A DNA stretch of 64,000 bases from Streptomyces cyaneogriseus subsp. noncyanogenus (lineage in GTDB: Bacteria; Actinomycetota; Actinomycetes; Streptomycetales; Streptomycetaceae): assembly GCF_000931445.1 (NCBI RefSeq), contig NZ_CP010849.1, forward strand, positions 1,736,001 through 1,800,000, written 5' to 3'. A program made the position numbers and the translations under genes. The notes beneath the pieces are model-generated. The model did no database searches, was not told where the DNA came from, and saw only the letters and a program-made list of their open reading frames with translations. Positions 43,401 through 51,260 of this stretch are shown piece by piece. Position 1 is the stretch's first letter; every line of letters starts with the position of its first letter.

Positions 43401-43943
43401 GGTCTGCAGCAGATCCTGCGTGGTCTCCACCAGCAGCGCGTCGGCGCCGCCCGCGAGCAGACCCTCGGCGTTGCGCTGGTAGGCGTCGCGCAGGGTGGTG
43501 TACGGGGCGTGGCCGAGGGTGGGCAGCTTGGTGCCGGGGCCCATGGAGCCCAGCACCCAGCGCTGGCGGCCGTCACCGGCCGTGAACTCGTCGGCCACCT
43601 CGCGGGCCACCCGGGCCCCGGCCTCGGACAGCTCGTACACCCTGTCGGGGATGTCGTACTCGCCGAGCGCGGAGTGGTTGGCGCCGAAGGTGTTGGTCTC
43701 GACGCAGTCGACACCGACGGCGTAGTACGCCTCGTGGACCGAGCGGACGATGTCGGGCCGGGTCAGGTTCAGGACCTCGTTGCACCCCTCGAGCTGCTGG
43801 AAGTCGTCCAGCGTGGGGTTCTGCGCCTGGAGCATGGTGCCCATCGCCCCGTCGGCGACGACCACACGGGTGGCGAGCGCTTCTCGCAGGGCGGACACGC
43901 GGGTCCGGCTGTCGGCGGAAGGGGTGGGCGGCGACGAGGCCAT
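40428..43943 (-). CDS. metH: Cobalamin-dependent methionine synthase MetH
   Basis: 1171 residues from ATG 43943 (GGGAG upstream); the frame is open further but not family-like. Domains in order are the homocysteine/zinc domain (VVADGAMGTMLQ...GLNCATGP...GGCCGTTPEHLR), the pterin domain, the cobalamin cap and binding domain with DVHDIGKNLV (the cobalt-ligand His), and the C-terminal activation domain binding SAM (PEESGEQDVVGFQVVT...GYGACPDLEDRAKI). It moves methyl from methyl-tetrahydrofolate to homocysteine. I see no convincing cobalamin or SAH riboswitch box upstream, only a nested hairpin. Confidence 0.96.
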   Translation of the reverse strand: MASSPPTPSADSRTRVSALREALATRVVVADGAMGTMLQAQNPTLDDFQQLEGCNEVLNLTRPDIVRSVHEAYYAVGVDCVETNTFGANHSALGEYDIPDRVYELSEAGARVAREVADEFTAGDGRQRWVLGSMGPGTKLPTLGHAPYTTLRDAYQRNAEGLLAGGADALLVETTQDLLQTKAAVLGARRALRTAGLDAPLIVSVTVETTGTMLLGSEIGAALTALEPLGIDMIGLNCATGPAEMSEHLRYLSRHSRIPLSCMPNAGLPVLGKDGAHYPLTAPELADAQETFVREYGLSLVGGCCGTTPEHLRQVVERVRGVTPPPRDPRPEPGAASLYQTVPFRQDTSYLAIGERTNANGSKKFREAMLDGRWDDCVEMAREQIREGAHMLDLCVDYVGRDGVADMEELAGRFATASTLPIVLDSTEVEVLRAGLEKLGGRAVINSVNYEDGDGPESRFAKVTELAREHGAALIALTIDEEGQARTVEKKVEIAERLIADLTGTWGIHEEDILIDCLTFTICTGQEESRKDGIATIEAIRELKRRHPKVQTTLGLSNISFGLNPAARILLNSVFLDECVKAGLDSAIVHASKILPIARFDEEQVGTALDLIYDRRREGYDPLQRLMELFEGATAKSLKASKAEELAALPLEERLKRRIIDGERNGLEADLDEALTRRPALEIVNETLLDGMKVVGELFGSGQMQLPFVLQSAEVMKTAVAYLEPHMEKTDEAGKGTIVLATVRGDVHDIGKNLVDIILSNNGYNVVNLGIKQPVSAILEAAEEHRADVIGMSGLLVKSTVIMKENLEELNQRGLAARFPVILGGAALTRAYVEQDLHEIYEGEVRYARDAFEGLRLMDALIGIKRGVPGAKLPELRQRRVRAAATAVVEERPEAGHVRSDVATDNPVPEPPFWGTRVVKGIQLKEYASWLDEGALFKGQWGLKQARTGEGPTYEELVETEGRPRLRGLLDRLQTENLLEAAVVYGYFPCVSKDDDLIVLDEAGNERTRFTFPRQRRGRRLCLADFFRPEESGEQDVVGFQVVTVGSRIGAETARLFESNAYRDYLELHGLSVQLAEALAEYWHARVRAELGFAGEDPQEMQGMFELKYRGARFSLGYGACPDLEDRAKIADLLGPERIGVHLSEEFQLHPEQSTDAIVIHHPEAKYFNAR

Positions 43944-43983
43944 GAAGGGGCTCCCTTGGATGCGACGGCTGTCGGCTTTGCGT

Positions 43984-44017
43984 CCCCCGGCACACGTCCG
44001 GGCGGACGTCGCGGGGG
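43984..44017. other. Nested inverted repeat upstream of metH
   Basis: An inner hairpin ACGTCC-GGGC-GGACGT (43994-44009) lies inside flanking runs CCCCCG and CGGGGG. It is 40-75 nt upstream of the metH start and may structure the metH leader. No match to known riboswitch cores is visible. Confidence 0.35.
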
Positions 44018-44472
44018 AATGCGCACGCGGCCAGGGTAGCCGGGACCGTGGGCGGATGGTCAGGGCGTCCACGGGACGGACGGGGGCGGACGGGCGCGCC
44101 AGGGCCGGAAGCGGTCCCCGCGCGCGGGGACGTCACGGGGGGGCGGCCCGTGCGGGGGCGGGGCTGCGGGGGCGGCCACGGGGGTGCGGGGCGGGGAGCG
44201 CCTGGCGTGGCGGGCTCTGCGCGGGCCCTCCCCCGGGGAGTGCCGGGCGCCTGCGCCGACTGGCCTACCCTTGCGCCGGCGGCCGGCTCCCGGGCGACAG
44301 CCCGCACGTGAGGGGGACCGGCGCCTTCCAGCCGTATCCGGTCACCGTCCGGCCCGGGCCTTCCCCCGTGTCCGGCCACGCCCGGGCACGTCCGGGTAGG
44401 TGCGCCCCGGCGGGCGGGCCGGCGTGAACAGTGGCCGACCGACCATTGGCGGCAGGTCGGCAACGACCGGTA
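44018..44472. other. Intergenic region between metH and gylR
   Basis: A very GC-rich stretch (44060-44270) carries no convincing coding frame. A possible gylR promoter is TTGGCG (44446-44451) followed 18-19 nt later by GTAGTG/TAGTGT (44470-44476), just before the GylR operator. The metH promoter is presumably within 44020-44100 on the minus strand but is not recognisable. Confidence 0.45.
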
Positions 44473-44491
44473 GTGTTCGACAATGCCGAAC
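44473..44491 (+). promoter_or_regulatory. GylR operator in front of gylR
   Basis: GTGTTCGACAATGCCGA (44473-44489) is an exact 17-nt match to the reverse complement of 45676-45692 before glpF. The extended site GTTCG-N7-CGAAC (44475-44491) is an imperfect palindrome suited to an IclR-family dimer. It covers the likely -10/transcription start of gylR, which fits autorepression. The similarity continues a few bases upstream (CCGGTA). Confidence 0.75.
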
Positions 44492-44544
44492 GGCGGCAGT
44501 GATGTCGCGAAGGCGGCAGTCGAAGGGACGGAGGCAGTACGGCG

Positions 44545-45309
44545 ATGGCACGGAACATCCAGTCGCTCGAACGGGCGGCCGCGATGCTGCGGCTGCTCGC
44601 GGGCGGCGAGCGGCGGCTCGGCCTGTCGGACATCGCCTCCTCGCTGGGCCTCGCCAAGGGCACCGCGCACGGCATCCTGCGCACCCTCCAGCACGAGGGC
44701 TTCGTCGAGCAGGACGACGCGTCCGGCCGTTACCAGCTCGGCGCCGAGCTGCTGCGGCTGGGCACGACCTACCTCGACGTGCACGAGCTGCGGGCGCGCG
44801 CCCTGGTGTGGGCGGACGACCTGGCCCGCTCCAGCGGCGAGAGCGTCCACCTGGGCGTCCTGCACCAGCAGGGCGTCCTGATCGTGCACCACGTCTTCCG
44901 GCCCGACGACAGCCGGCAGGTCCTGGAGATCGGGGCGATGCAGCCGCTGCACTCCACGGCCCTGGGCAAGGTGCTGGCGGCGTACGACCCGGTGGCCCGC
45001 AGCGAGGCGGTGGAGTCCGAGCGCAAGGCGTTCACCGACCGGACCGTCTGCGACCCGGACGGCTTCGAGCAGATCCTCGACCTCACGCGCGCGCGTGGCT
45101 ACGCGGCGGACGTCGAGGAGACCTGGGAGGGCGTCGCCTCCATCGCGGCCCCCATCCACGACCGGCGGCGGATGCCGGTGGGCGCCGTCGGCATCACCGG
45201 CGCCGTCGAGCGGCTGTGCCGGGACGGCGAGCTGCGCCCCGAGCTGGTGGCGGCGGTGCGCGACTGCGCCCGGGCGGTCTCGCGCGACCTGGGCGCCGGG
45301 CGGTTCTGA
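44545..45309 (+). CDS. gylR: IclR-family glycerol operon regulator GylR
   Basis: 254 residues from ATG 44545 (GGAGG about 10 nt upstream). The winged helix-turn-helix is RLGLSDIASSLGLAKGTAHGILRTLQHEGFVEQ. The IclR effector domain follows with ESVHLGVLHQQGVLIVHHV, MQPLHSTALGKVLAAY and SIAAPIHDRRRMPVGAVGITG. By context it is GylR, repressor of the glycerol operon, thought to respond to glycerol-3-phosphate. Twin operators at 44473-44491 and 45676-45692 support control of both itself and glpFKD. Confidence 0.94.
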   Translation: MARNIQSLERAAAMLRLLAGGERRLGLSDIASSLGLAKGTAHGILRTLQHEGFVEQDDASGRYQLGAELLRLGTTYLDVHELRARALVWADDLARSSGESVHLGVLHQQGVLIVHHVFRPDDSRQVLEIGAMQPLHSTALGKVLAAYDPVARSEAVESERKAFTDRTVCDPDGFEQILDLTRARGYAADVEETWEGVASIAAPIHDRRRMPVGAVGITGAVERLCRDGELRPELVAAVRDCARAVSRDLGAGRF

Positions 45310-45337
45310 GCCCCGCCAGTACCCGTACGGCCTGCGC

Positions 45338-45375
45338 GCCCGCGCGCGTACGGTCGCTCGCCCGCGCGCGTACGG
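45338..45375. repeat. 16-nt direct repeat after gylR
   Basis: GCCCGCGCGCGTACGG occurs at 45338-45353 and 45360-45375. It is located just past the gylR stop in a 510-nt gene-free region; its GTAC-containing ends can pair with the nearby CCGTAC elements at 45323 and 45382 and may form the gylR terminator. The rest of 45376-45583 shows nothing I can name. Confidence 0.45.
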
Positions 45376-45583
45376 ACATGGCCGTACCCGGCCGGGTCCG
45401 TCACCGGGCACGCCCGCACAGGGCACCGCACAGCCCGACACGGCCCCACGACGACAACAAGCACCGGGAGGCCGGACGGCGTCCCGGCGTCCGGCCTGCC
45501 CGCGGCCGGCGCCTCCGTCCCACCTCCCCCGGGCCGCCCGGAGCCGCCCGAGTCGCCCCGCGCCGCGGCGAACCCCCACAAGA

Positions 45584-45692
45584 TCGATAACTCCGGCCGA
45601 TCAATAACGATCGTGCTTTCGATAACAGAACCCTTGACGCCTGAGTAACGTCGGAGCAAGACTCCCGTCCATCGGTCGGCATTGTCGAACAC
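45584..45692 (+). promoter_or_regulatory. glpF promoter region with TCGATAAC repeats and GylR operator
   Basis: TCGATAAC (45584-45591), TCAATAAC (45601-45608) and TCGATAAC (45619-45626) recur at 17-18 nt intervals. A candidate -35 TTGACG (45634-45639) follows, with a weak -10 around 45657-45663. Then comes the GylR operator TCGGCATTGTCGAACAC (45676-45692), identical to the gylR operator in reverse. The operator would sit at or just after the start of transcription. The repeats are placed like activator sites. Confidence 0.6.
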
Positions 45693-45819
45693 CTACCGGC
45701 AATAGACGCTAGAGTGTGACAACGCCAAGGGCCGCCATCGCTCTCACCCCCGAGGGCGCCGGAACACCCGGAGGGACCCGGGTACGGCATCCCCTGGACG
45801 AAGGACAAAGGAGTCGCGG

Positions 45820-46614
45820 GTGTCCAGCTCCGACATCTTCATCGGCGAGACCATCGGTACCGCCGTGCTCATCCTGCTCGGCGGCGGGGTCTGCGCCGCC
45901 GTCACGCTCAAGGCCTCCAAGGCCCGCAACGCCGGCTGGCTCGCCATCGCCTTCGGGTGGGGTTTCGCCGTGATGACCGCGGCCTACATCTCGGCGCCGC
46001 TGTCCGGCGCCCACCTCAACCCGGCCGTGACCCTCGGCATCGCCCTCAAGGACGGCGAGTGGGGCAACGTCCCGACCTATCTGGCCGGGCAGATCCTCGG
46101 CGCCATGATCGGCGCGGCCCTGGTCTGGGTCGCCTACTACGGCCAGTTCCAGGCGCACCTGACCGACCGGGAGATCGTCGGCGGCCCGGGCGCGCAGGAC
46201 ACCGCGGCCAAGGCCGTCGAGGCGCAGGAGCAGGGCGCCGGCCCGGTGCTGGGCATCTTCTCCACCGGCCCCGAGATCCGCCACGCGGTGCAGAACCTCG
46301 CCACGGAGATCATCGGCACCTTCGTCCTGCTGCTCGCCATCCTCACCCAGGGCCTGAACGACCAGGGCAACGGCCTCGGCACCCTGGGCGCCCTGATCAC
46401 CGCCTTCGTCGTCGTCTCGATCGGCCTGTCCCTCGGCGGGCCGACCGGCTACGCGATCAACCCCGCCCGCGACCTCGGCCCGCGGATCGTGCACGCCCTC
46501 CTTCCCCTGCCCAACAAGGGCGGCTCCGACTGGGGGTACGCCTGGATCCCGATCGCCGGTCCGCTGATCGGCGCGGCGATCGCCGCAGGCGTGTACAACG
46601 TCGCGTTCGCTTAG
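45820..46614 (+). CDS. glpF: Glycerol uptake facilitator (aquaglyceroporin)
   Basis: 264 residues from GTG 45820 (AAAGGAGT upstream). Six membrane helices and two NPA boxes, [10 protein letters not shown] (near residue 68) and [13 protein letters not shown] (near 215), identify the MIP family. The Asp following the second box is the GlpF-type residue favouring glycerol over water. An insert of about 40 residues between the halves ([18 protein letters not shown]) is usual in actinobacterial members. Known as gylC in S. coelicolor. First gene of the glycerol operon under GylR. Confidence 0.94.
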   Translation: MSSSDIFIGETIGTAVLILLGGGVCAAVTLKASKARNAGWLAIAFGWGFAVMTAAYISAPLSGAHLNPAVTLGIALKDGEWGNVPTYLAGQILGAMIGAALVWVAYYGQFQAHLTDREIVGGPGAQDTAAKAVEAQEQGAGPVLGIFSTGPEIRHAVQNLATEIIGTFVLLLAILTQGLNDQGNGLGTLGALITAFVVVSIGLSLGGPTGYAINPARDLGPRIVHALLPLPNKGGSDWGYAWIPIAGPLIGAAIAAGVYNVAFA

Positions 46615-46707
46615 GAGTGCCGCCCCGCCCACCGGCACGGACTCCCACCGCACGGCACGCGCCGTACACGCGAGCCCCCACCACCACGGAATTCCCAGGA
46701 GCAGACA

Positions 46708-48246
46708 GTGACCGACGCCCACACCGCCGGCCCCTTCATCGCGGCGATCGACCAGGGCACGACCTCCTCCCGCTGCATCGTCTTCGACCGGGACGGCCGG
46801 ATCGTCTCCGTCGACCAGAAGGAGCACGAGCAGATCTTCCCCAGGCCGGGCTGGGTCGAGCACGACGCCAACGAGATCTGGGCCAACGTCCAGGAGGTCG
46901 TCGCCGGAGCCGTCGCCAAGGCGGGCATCACCCGCGACGACATCAAGGCCATCGGCATCACCAACCAGCGCGAGACCACCCTCGTCTGGGACCGGCACAC
47001 CGGCGAGCCCGTCCACAACGCCATCGTCTGGCAGGACACCCGCACCGACGCCCTCTGCCGGGAGCTGGCCCGCAACGTCGGCCAGGACCGGTTCCGCCGC
47101 GAGACCGGCCTGCCCCTGGCCTCCTACTTCGCCGGTCCCAAGGCCCGCTGGCTGCTCGACAACGTCGAGGGTCTGCGCGAGCGCGCCGAGGCGGGCGACC
47201 TGCTCTTCGGCACCATGGACACCTGGGTGATCTGGAACCTGACCGGCGGCGTCGACGGCGGCCGGCACGTCACCGACGTCACCAACGCCTCGCGCACCCT
47301 GCTGATGAACCTGCACACCATGCAGTGGGACGAGCGGATCTGCGAGTCCATCGGCGTGCCGGCGCAGATGCTCCCCGAGATCCGCTCCTCCGCCGAGGTG
47401 TACGGCGAGATCCGGGGCGGCCGGCTGGGCGAGCTGCTCGGCGGCGTCCCCGTCGCCTCCGCCCTCGGCGACCAGCAGGCGGCCCTGTTCGGACAGACCT
47501 GCTTCTCCGAGGGAGAGACCAAGTCGACGTACGGCACCGGCACCTTCATGGTGATGAACACCGGTGACAAGCTCATCAACTCCTACAGCGGGCTGCTGAC
47601 GACCGTCGGCTACCAGATCGGCGACGCCAAGCCGGTCTACGCGCTGGAGGGCTCGATCGCCGTCACCGGTTCCCTGGTGCAGTGGATGCGGGACCAGATG
47701 GGGCTGATCTCCACCGCCGCCGAGATCGAGACCCTCGCCCTGTCGGTCGAGGACAACGGCGGCGCGTACTTCGTCCCGGCCTTCTCCGGGCTGTTCGCGC
47801 CGTACTGGCGCTCCGACGCCCGCGGCGTGATCGCCGGCCTGACCCGGTACGTCACCAAGGCGCACCTCGCGCGCGCCGTCCTGGAGGCCACCGCCTGGCA
47901 GACCCGGGAGATCGCCGACGCCATGACCAAGGACTCCGGCGTCGAGCTGACCGCCCTCAAGGTCGACGGCGGCATGACCTCCAACAACCTGCTGATGCAG
48001 ACCCTCTCGGACTTCCTGGACGCGCCCGTGGTGCGCCCGATGGTCGCCGAGACGACCTGCCTCGGCGCCGCCTACGCCGCCGGCCTCGCCGTCGGCTTCT
48101 GGAACAGCACCGACGACCTGCGCGCCAACTGGCGCCGGGCCGCCGAGTGGACCCCCCGCATGGACGCGGCGACCCGCGACCGTGAGTACAAGAACTGGCT
48201 CAAGGCCGTCGAGCGGACCATGGGCTGGATCGCCGACGAAGGCTGA
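46708..48246 (+). CDS. glpK: Glycerol kinase
   Basis: 512 residues from GTG 46708 (AGGAG upstream). FGGY-kinase features are [16 protein letters not shown] at the start, [29 protein letters not shown], the [10 protein letters not shown] loop and the ATP site [15 protein letters not shown]. It phosphorylates glycerol to glycerol-3-phosphate in the cytoplasm, trapping it after GlpF entry and producing the inducer of the operon. Length is normal. Lies 93 nt after glpF and 29 nt before glpD. Confidence 0.96.
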   Translation: MTDAHTAGPFIAAIDQGTTSSRCIVFDRDGRIVSVDQKEHEQIFPRPGWVEHDANEIWANVQEVVAGAVAKAGITRDDIKAIGITNQRETTLVWDRHTGEPVHNAIVWQDTRTDALCRELARNVGQDRFRRETGLPLASYFAGPKARWLLDNVEGLRERAEAGDLLFGTMDTWVIWNLTGGVDGGRHVTDVTNASRTLLMNLHTMQWDERICESIGVPAQMLPEIRSSAEVYGEIRGGRLGELLGGVPVASALGDQQAALFGQTCFSEGETKSTYGTGTFMVMNTGDKLINSYSGLLTTVGYQIGDAKPVYALEGSIAVTGSLVQWMRDQMGLISTAAEIETLALSVEDNGGAYFVPAFSGLFAPYWRSDARGVIAGLTRYVTKAHLARAVLEATAWQTREIADAMTKDSGVELTALKVDGGMTSNNLLMQTLSDFLDAPVVRPMVAETTCLGAAYAAGLAVGFWNSTDDLRANWRRAAEWTPRMDAATRDREYKNWLKAVERTMGWIADEG

Positions 48247-48275
48247 CGAGAGCCGACGAGGAGTAAGAACCCGAC

Positions 48276-49892
48276 ATGACCACTCAGTCCACCCTGCAGT
48301 CCGTGCCTGCCCTGGGGACGCGCCCGGCCTCCGGCTCCAACCCGAGCCGCGCCGAGACCAGGGAGCAGCTCTCCAAGGCGTCGTACGACCTCCTCGTGAT
48401 CGGCGGCGGCATCCTCGGCATCTCCACCGCCTGGCACGCCGCGCAGGCCGGTCTCAGGGTGGCCCTGGTCGACGCCGGCGACTTCGCCGGCGCCACCTCC
48501 TCCGCCTCCTCCAAGCTGCTCCACGGCGGCCTGCGCTACCTGCAGACCGGCGCGGTGAAGCTGGTCGCGGAGAACCACTTCGAGCGCCGCGCGGTCTCCC
48601 GCCAGGTGGCCCCCCACCTGGCGAACCCGCTCACCTTCTACCTCCCCGTGTACAAGGGCGGGCCGCACGGCGCGGCCAAGCTCGGTGCGGGCGTCTTCGC
48701 CTACTCCGCGCTGTCGGCGTTCGGCGACGGCGTCGGCCACCTGCTCTCCCCCGCCAAGGCGCAGGCGGACGTCCCCGAGCTGCGCACCGAGAACCTCAGG
48801 GCCGTGGCCGTGTACGGCGACGACCAGATGAACGACGCGCGGATGGCGCTGATGACGGTCCGCGCGGCCGTCGAGTCGGGCGCCGTCGTCCTCAACCACG
48901 CCGAGGTCACCGGGCTGCGCTTCACCCGCGGCCGCGTCACCGGCGCCGAGCTGAGGGACCGTCTGTCCGGCGAGGAGTTCGGCGTCAACGCCCGGCTGGT
49001 GCTGAACGCGACCGGCCCCTGGGTCGACCACCTGCGCCGCATGGAGGATCCGAACGCCGCGCCGTCCATCCGCCTGTCCAAGGGCGCCCACCTCGTGCTG
49101 AAGCGGACCTCTCCGTGGAAGGCGGCGCTGGCGACCCCGATCGACAAGTACCGCATCACCTTCGCCCTCCCCTGGGAGGACATGCTGCTGCTCGGCACCA
49201 CCGACGAGGAGTACGAGGGCGATCCGGCGGACGTCGCGGTCAACGACAAGGACATAGCCCAGATCCTGGACGAGGCCGCGTTCTCCATCCGCGACCAGCA
49301 GCTCGACCGGGAGCTGATCACCTACGCCTTCGCGGGCCTGCGCGTGCTGCCGGGCGGGCCCGGCGACACGGCGAAGGCCAAGCGCGAGACGGTCGTCACC
49401 GAGGGCCGGGGCGGCATGCTGTCGGTCGCCGGCGGCAAGTGGACCACCTTCCGCCACATCGGCCGTACGGTGATGAAGAAGCTGGAGTCGCTGCCGGGCC
49501 ACCCGCTGGGCGACGACTTCGAACCGATCTCCTCCCTGCCGCGGAAGCTGCCGCTGCCGGGCGTCGCCAACCCCCGCGCGGTCGCCCACCGCCTCCTGGT
49601 GGACCACCCGGCGCCCGGCCCGCGCATGGCGGCCGACACCGCCCGCCACCTGGCCACCCACTACGGCTCGCTGGCGTTCGACATCGCCCGCCTGGCCAAC
49701 GACGACCCCGCACTCGCCGAGCGCGTCCACCCCGACGCCCCGGAGATCTGGGCGCAGGTCGTCTGGGCCCGTGACCACGAGTGGGCGCAGACCCCGGACG
49801 ACGTGCTGCGCCGCCGCACCACGCTGACCATCCGCGGTCTGGCCACCGACGAGATCCGCGCCAAGGTGCGGGACCTGCTCGACCGGCGGTAG
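48276..49892 (+). CDS. glpD: Glycerol-3-phosphate dehydrogenase (FAD, aerobic)
   Basis: 538 residues from ATG 48276 (GAGGAG 11 nt upstream). The dinucleotide fold LLVIGGGILGISTAWHAAQAGLRVALVDAGDFAGATSSASSKLLHGGLRYL binds FAD, and the family motif SSKLLHGGLRYL is exact. The C-terminal DAO_C domain is present (AHRLLVDHPAPGPRMAAD...TTLTIRGLATDEI). It is membrane associated and passes electrons from glycerol-3-phosphate to quinones, forming dihydroxyacetone phosphate. Last gene of the gyl operon recognised here; a fourth small gene (gylX in S. coelicolor) is not evident in 49893-50186. Confidence 0.95.
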   Translation: MTTQSTLQSVPALGTRPASGSNPSRAETREQLSKASYDLLVIGGGILGISTAWHAAQAGLRVALVDAGDFAGATSSASSKLLHGGLRYLQTGAVKLVAENHFERRAVSRQVAPHLANPLTFYLPVYKGGPHGAAKLGAGVFAYSALSAFGDGVGHLLSPAKAQADVPELRTENLRAVAVYGDDQMNDARMALMTVRAAVESGAVVLNHAEVTGLRFTRGRVTGAELRDRLSGEEFGVNARLVLNATGPWVDHLRRMEDPNAAPSIRLSKGAHLVLKRTSPWKAALATPIDKYRITFALPWEDMLLLGTTDEEYEGDPADVAVNDKDIAQILDEAAFSIRDQQLDRELITYAFAGLRVLPGGPGDTAKAKRETVVTEGRGGMLSVAGGKWTTFRHIGRTVMKKLESLPGHPLGDDFEPISSLPRKLPLPGVANPRAVAHRLLVDHPAPGPRMAADTARHLATHYGSLAFDIARLANDDPALAERVHPDAPEIWAQVVWARDHEWAQTPDDVLRRRTTLTIRGLATDEIRAKVRDLLDRR

Positions 49893-50186
49893 GCGCCCGC
49901 GCTCCCGGCCCCGGGGGGGGCGGCTCCGCACCGGCGACGCACGACGGCGCACGAGCGGACCCGCTCCCCGGGTGTGCCGCCCCCGACGCGGAGGCGGCGC
50001 GGGTCACGCACCTCACCCCACGCCGTCCCCGCCCACCTGCGACGACTCCCCGGGTGTTCCGGGGTGGTTGCCGGGGCAGTGATGGGTCACTCCCCCCAAG
50101 GGGGGTTGCGAGGGGGCTGCGGGCGCCCCCTCCGCACGCCGTAAGGTGGGGAGGTCAAGCGAGGGCACGTCGGAAGGAGGCACTGG

Positions 50187-51185
50187 GTGATCGAGCTCGA
50201 GGGGGTTCCCGAGCTGATCGACCCGGTCATGGTGGCCGCGTTCGAGGGCTGGAACGATGCCGGCGACGCCGCCTCCACCGCGGTCGCGCATCTCGACAGG
50301 GAGTGGAAGGGCGAGGTGTTCGCGGCGCTGGACGCCGAGGACTACTACGACTTCCAGGTGAACCGCCCCACGGTGTTCATCGACAACGGCGTCCGCAAGA
50401 TCATGTGGCCGACGACCAGGCTGTCGGTGGTCCGGGTCGGCGGCGACAAGCCGCGGGACCTGGTGCTGGTCCGGGGGATCGAACCGTCCATGCGCTGGCG
50501 CTCGTTCTGCAACGAGCTGCTGGGCTTCGCCCATGAGCTGGGCGTGGAGCTGGTGGTCATCCTGGGCGCCCTGCTGGGCGACACCCCGCACACCCGTCCG
50601 GTCCCGATCAGCGGGACCACCTCCGATCCCGACCTGGCGCGCCGCATGGACCTGGAGGAGACCAAGTACGAGGGCCCGACGGGCATCGTCGGCGTCCTGC
50701 AGGAGGCGTGCACGCACGCCGGTGTGCCGGCGGTGTCGCTGTGGGCCGCGGTGCCGCACTACGTGTCGCAGCCGCCGAACCCCAAGGCGACGCTGGCCCT
50801 CCTCAACCGCCTGGAGGACCTGATCGACGTGCGCGTCCCGCTGGGCGAGCTGCCCGAGGACGCGCGCGCCTGGCAGGTGGGCGTGGACCAGCTCGCCGCC
50901 GAGGACAGCGAGGTCGCCGAGTACGTCCAGACCCTGGAGGAGGCCCGGGACACCGCGGAGCTGCCGGAGGCGTCGGGCGAGGCGATCGCCCGGGAGTTCG
51001 AGCGGTATCTGCGGCGCCGGGACGGCGGGGGCGGGCCGTCCGGCGGGCACGCCACGGCGGACGGCGGCGACGTTCCCCCCGGTCCGCCCGGGACGTCGTA
51101 TCTGCGGGACAACCCCGGCGGCCGGACCCGGCCGCCGAAGCCGCCCGCGGCGAGCGGGGACGACGAGGACTCCCCGGAGAACTGA
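50187..51185 (+). CDS. PAC2-family protein (proteasome assembly chaperone-like fold)
   Basis: 332 residues from GTG 50187 with a strong GGAAGGAGG (50172-50180). The PAC2 signature VMVAAFEGWNDAGDAASTAV is followed by VLVRGIEPSMRWRSFCNELLGFA and LGALLGDTPHTRPVPISG. The last 60 residues are Gly/Pro-rich and disordered. Bacterial PAC2 proteins are related in fold to eukaryotic proteasome assembly chaperones but their function is not settled. Its presence in an organism with a 20S proteasome is suggestive only. Upstream, 50092-50105 has a CCCCCC-AA-GGGGGG repeat. Confidence 0.88.
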   Translation: MIELEGVPELIDPVMVAAFEGWNDAGDAASTAVAHLDREWKGEVFAALDAEDYYDFQVNRPTVFIDNGVRKIMWPTTRLSVVRVGGDKPRDLVLVRGIEPSMRWRSFCNELLGFAHELGVELVVILGALLGDTPHTRPVPISGTTSDPDLARRMDLEETKYEGPTGIVGVLQEACTHAGVPAVSLWAAVPHYVSQPPNPKATLALLNRLEDLIDVRVPLGELPEDARAWQVGVDQLAAEDSEVAEYVQTLEEARDTAELPEASGEAIAREFERYLRRRDGGGGPSGGHATADGGDVPPGPPGTSYLRDNPGGRTRPPKPPAASGDDEDSPEN

Positions 51186-51190
51186 CGAGA

Positions 51191-51237
51191 CCGGGCGGGG
51201 GCGGAGCAGGTACCTGCTCCGCCCCCGCCCGGTTTTC
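51191..51237. terminator. Bidirectional terminator between PAC2 gene and mshC
   Basis: A 44-nt perfect palindrome (51191-51212 and 51213-51234, GTAC centre) followed by TTTT on the plus strand. It sits between convergent stops at 51185 (+) and 51261 (-). It resembles a true intrinsic terminator with a U-tract, which is uncommon in Streptomyces. Confidence 0.88.
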
Positions 51238-51260
51238 CGTACGAACGGGCCGTGAGCCCT

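Noticed and set aside
43944-44100. Cobalamin or SAH riboswitch before metH
   Set aside because: I looked for the B12-box GCCACTG and for SAH-riboswitch-like text on the minus strand and found neither.
48072-49952. A 626-codon minus-strand frame opposite glpD
   Set aside because: It is a shadow of glpD and the end of glpK, with no ribosome site or family motifs.
49893-50186. A gylX-like gene after glpD
   Set aside because: No frame with a ribosome site and sensible codon use could be found. The region shows only a G/C run repeat near 50092.
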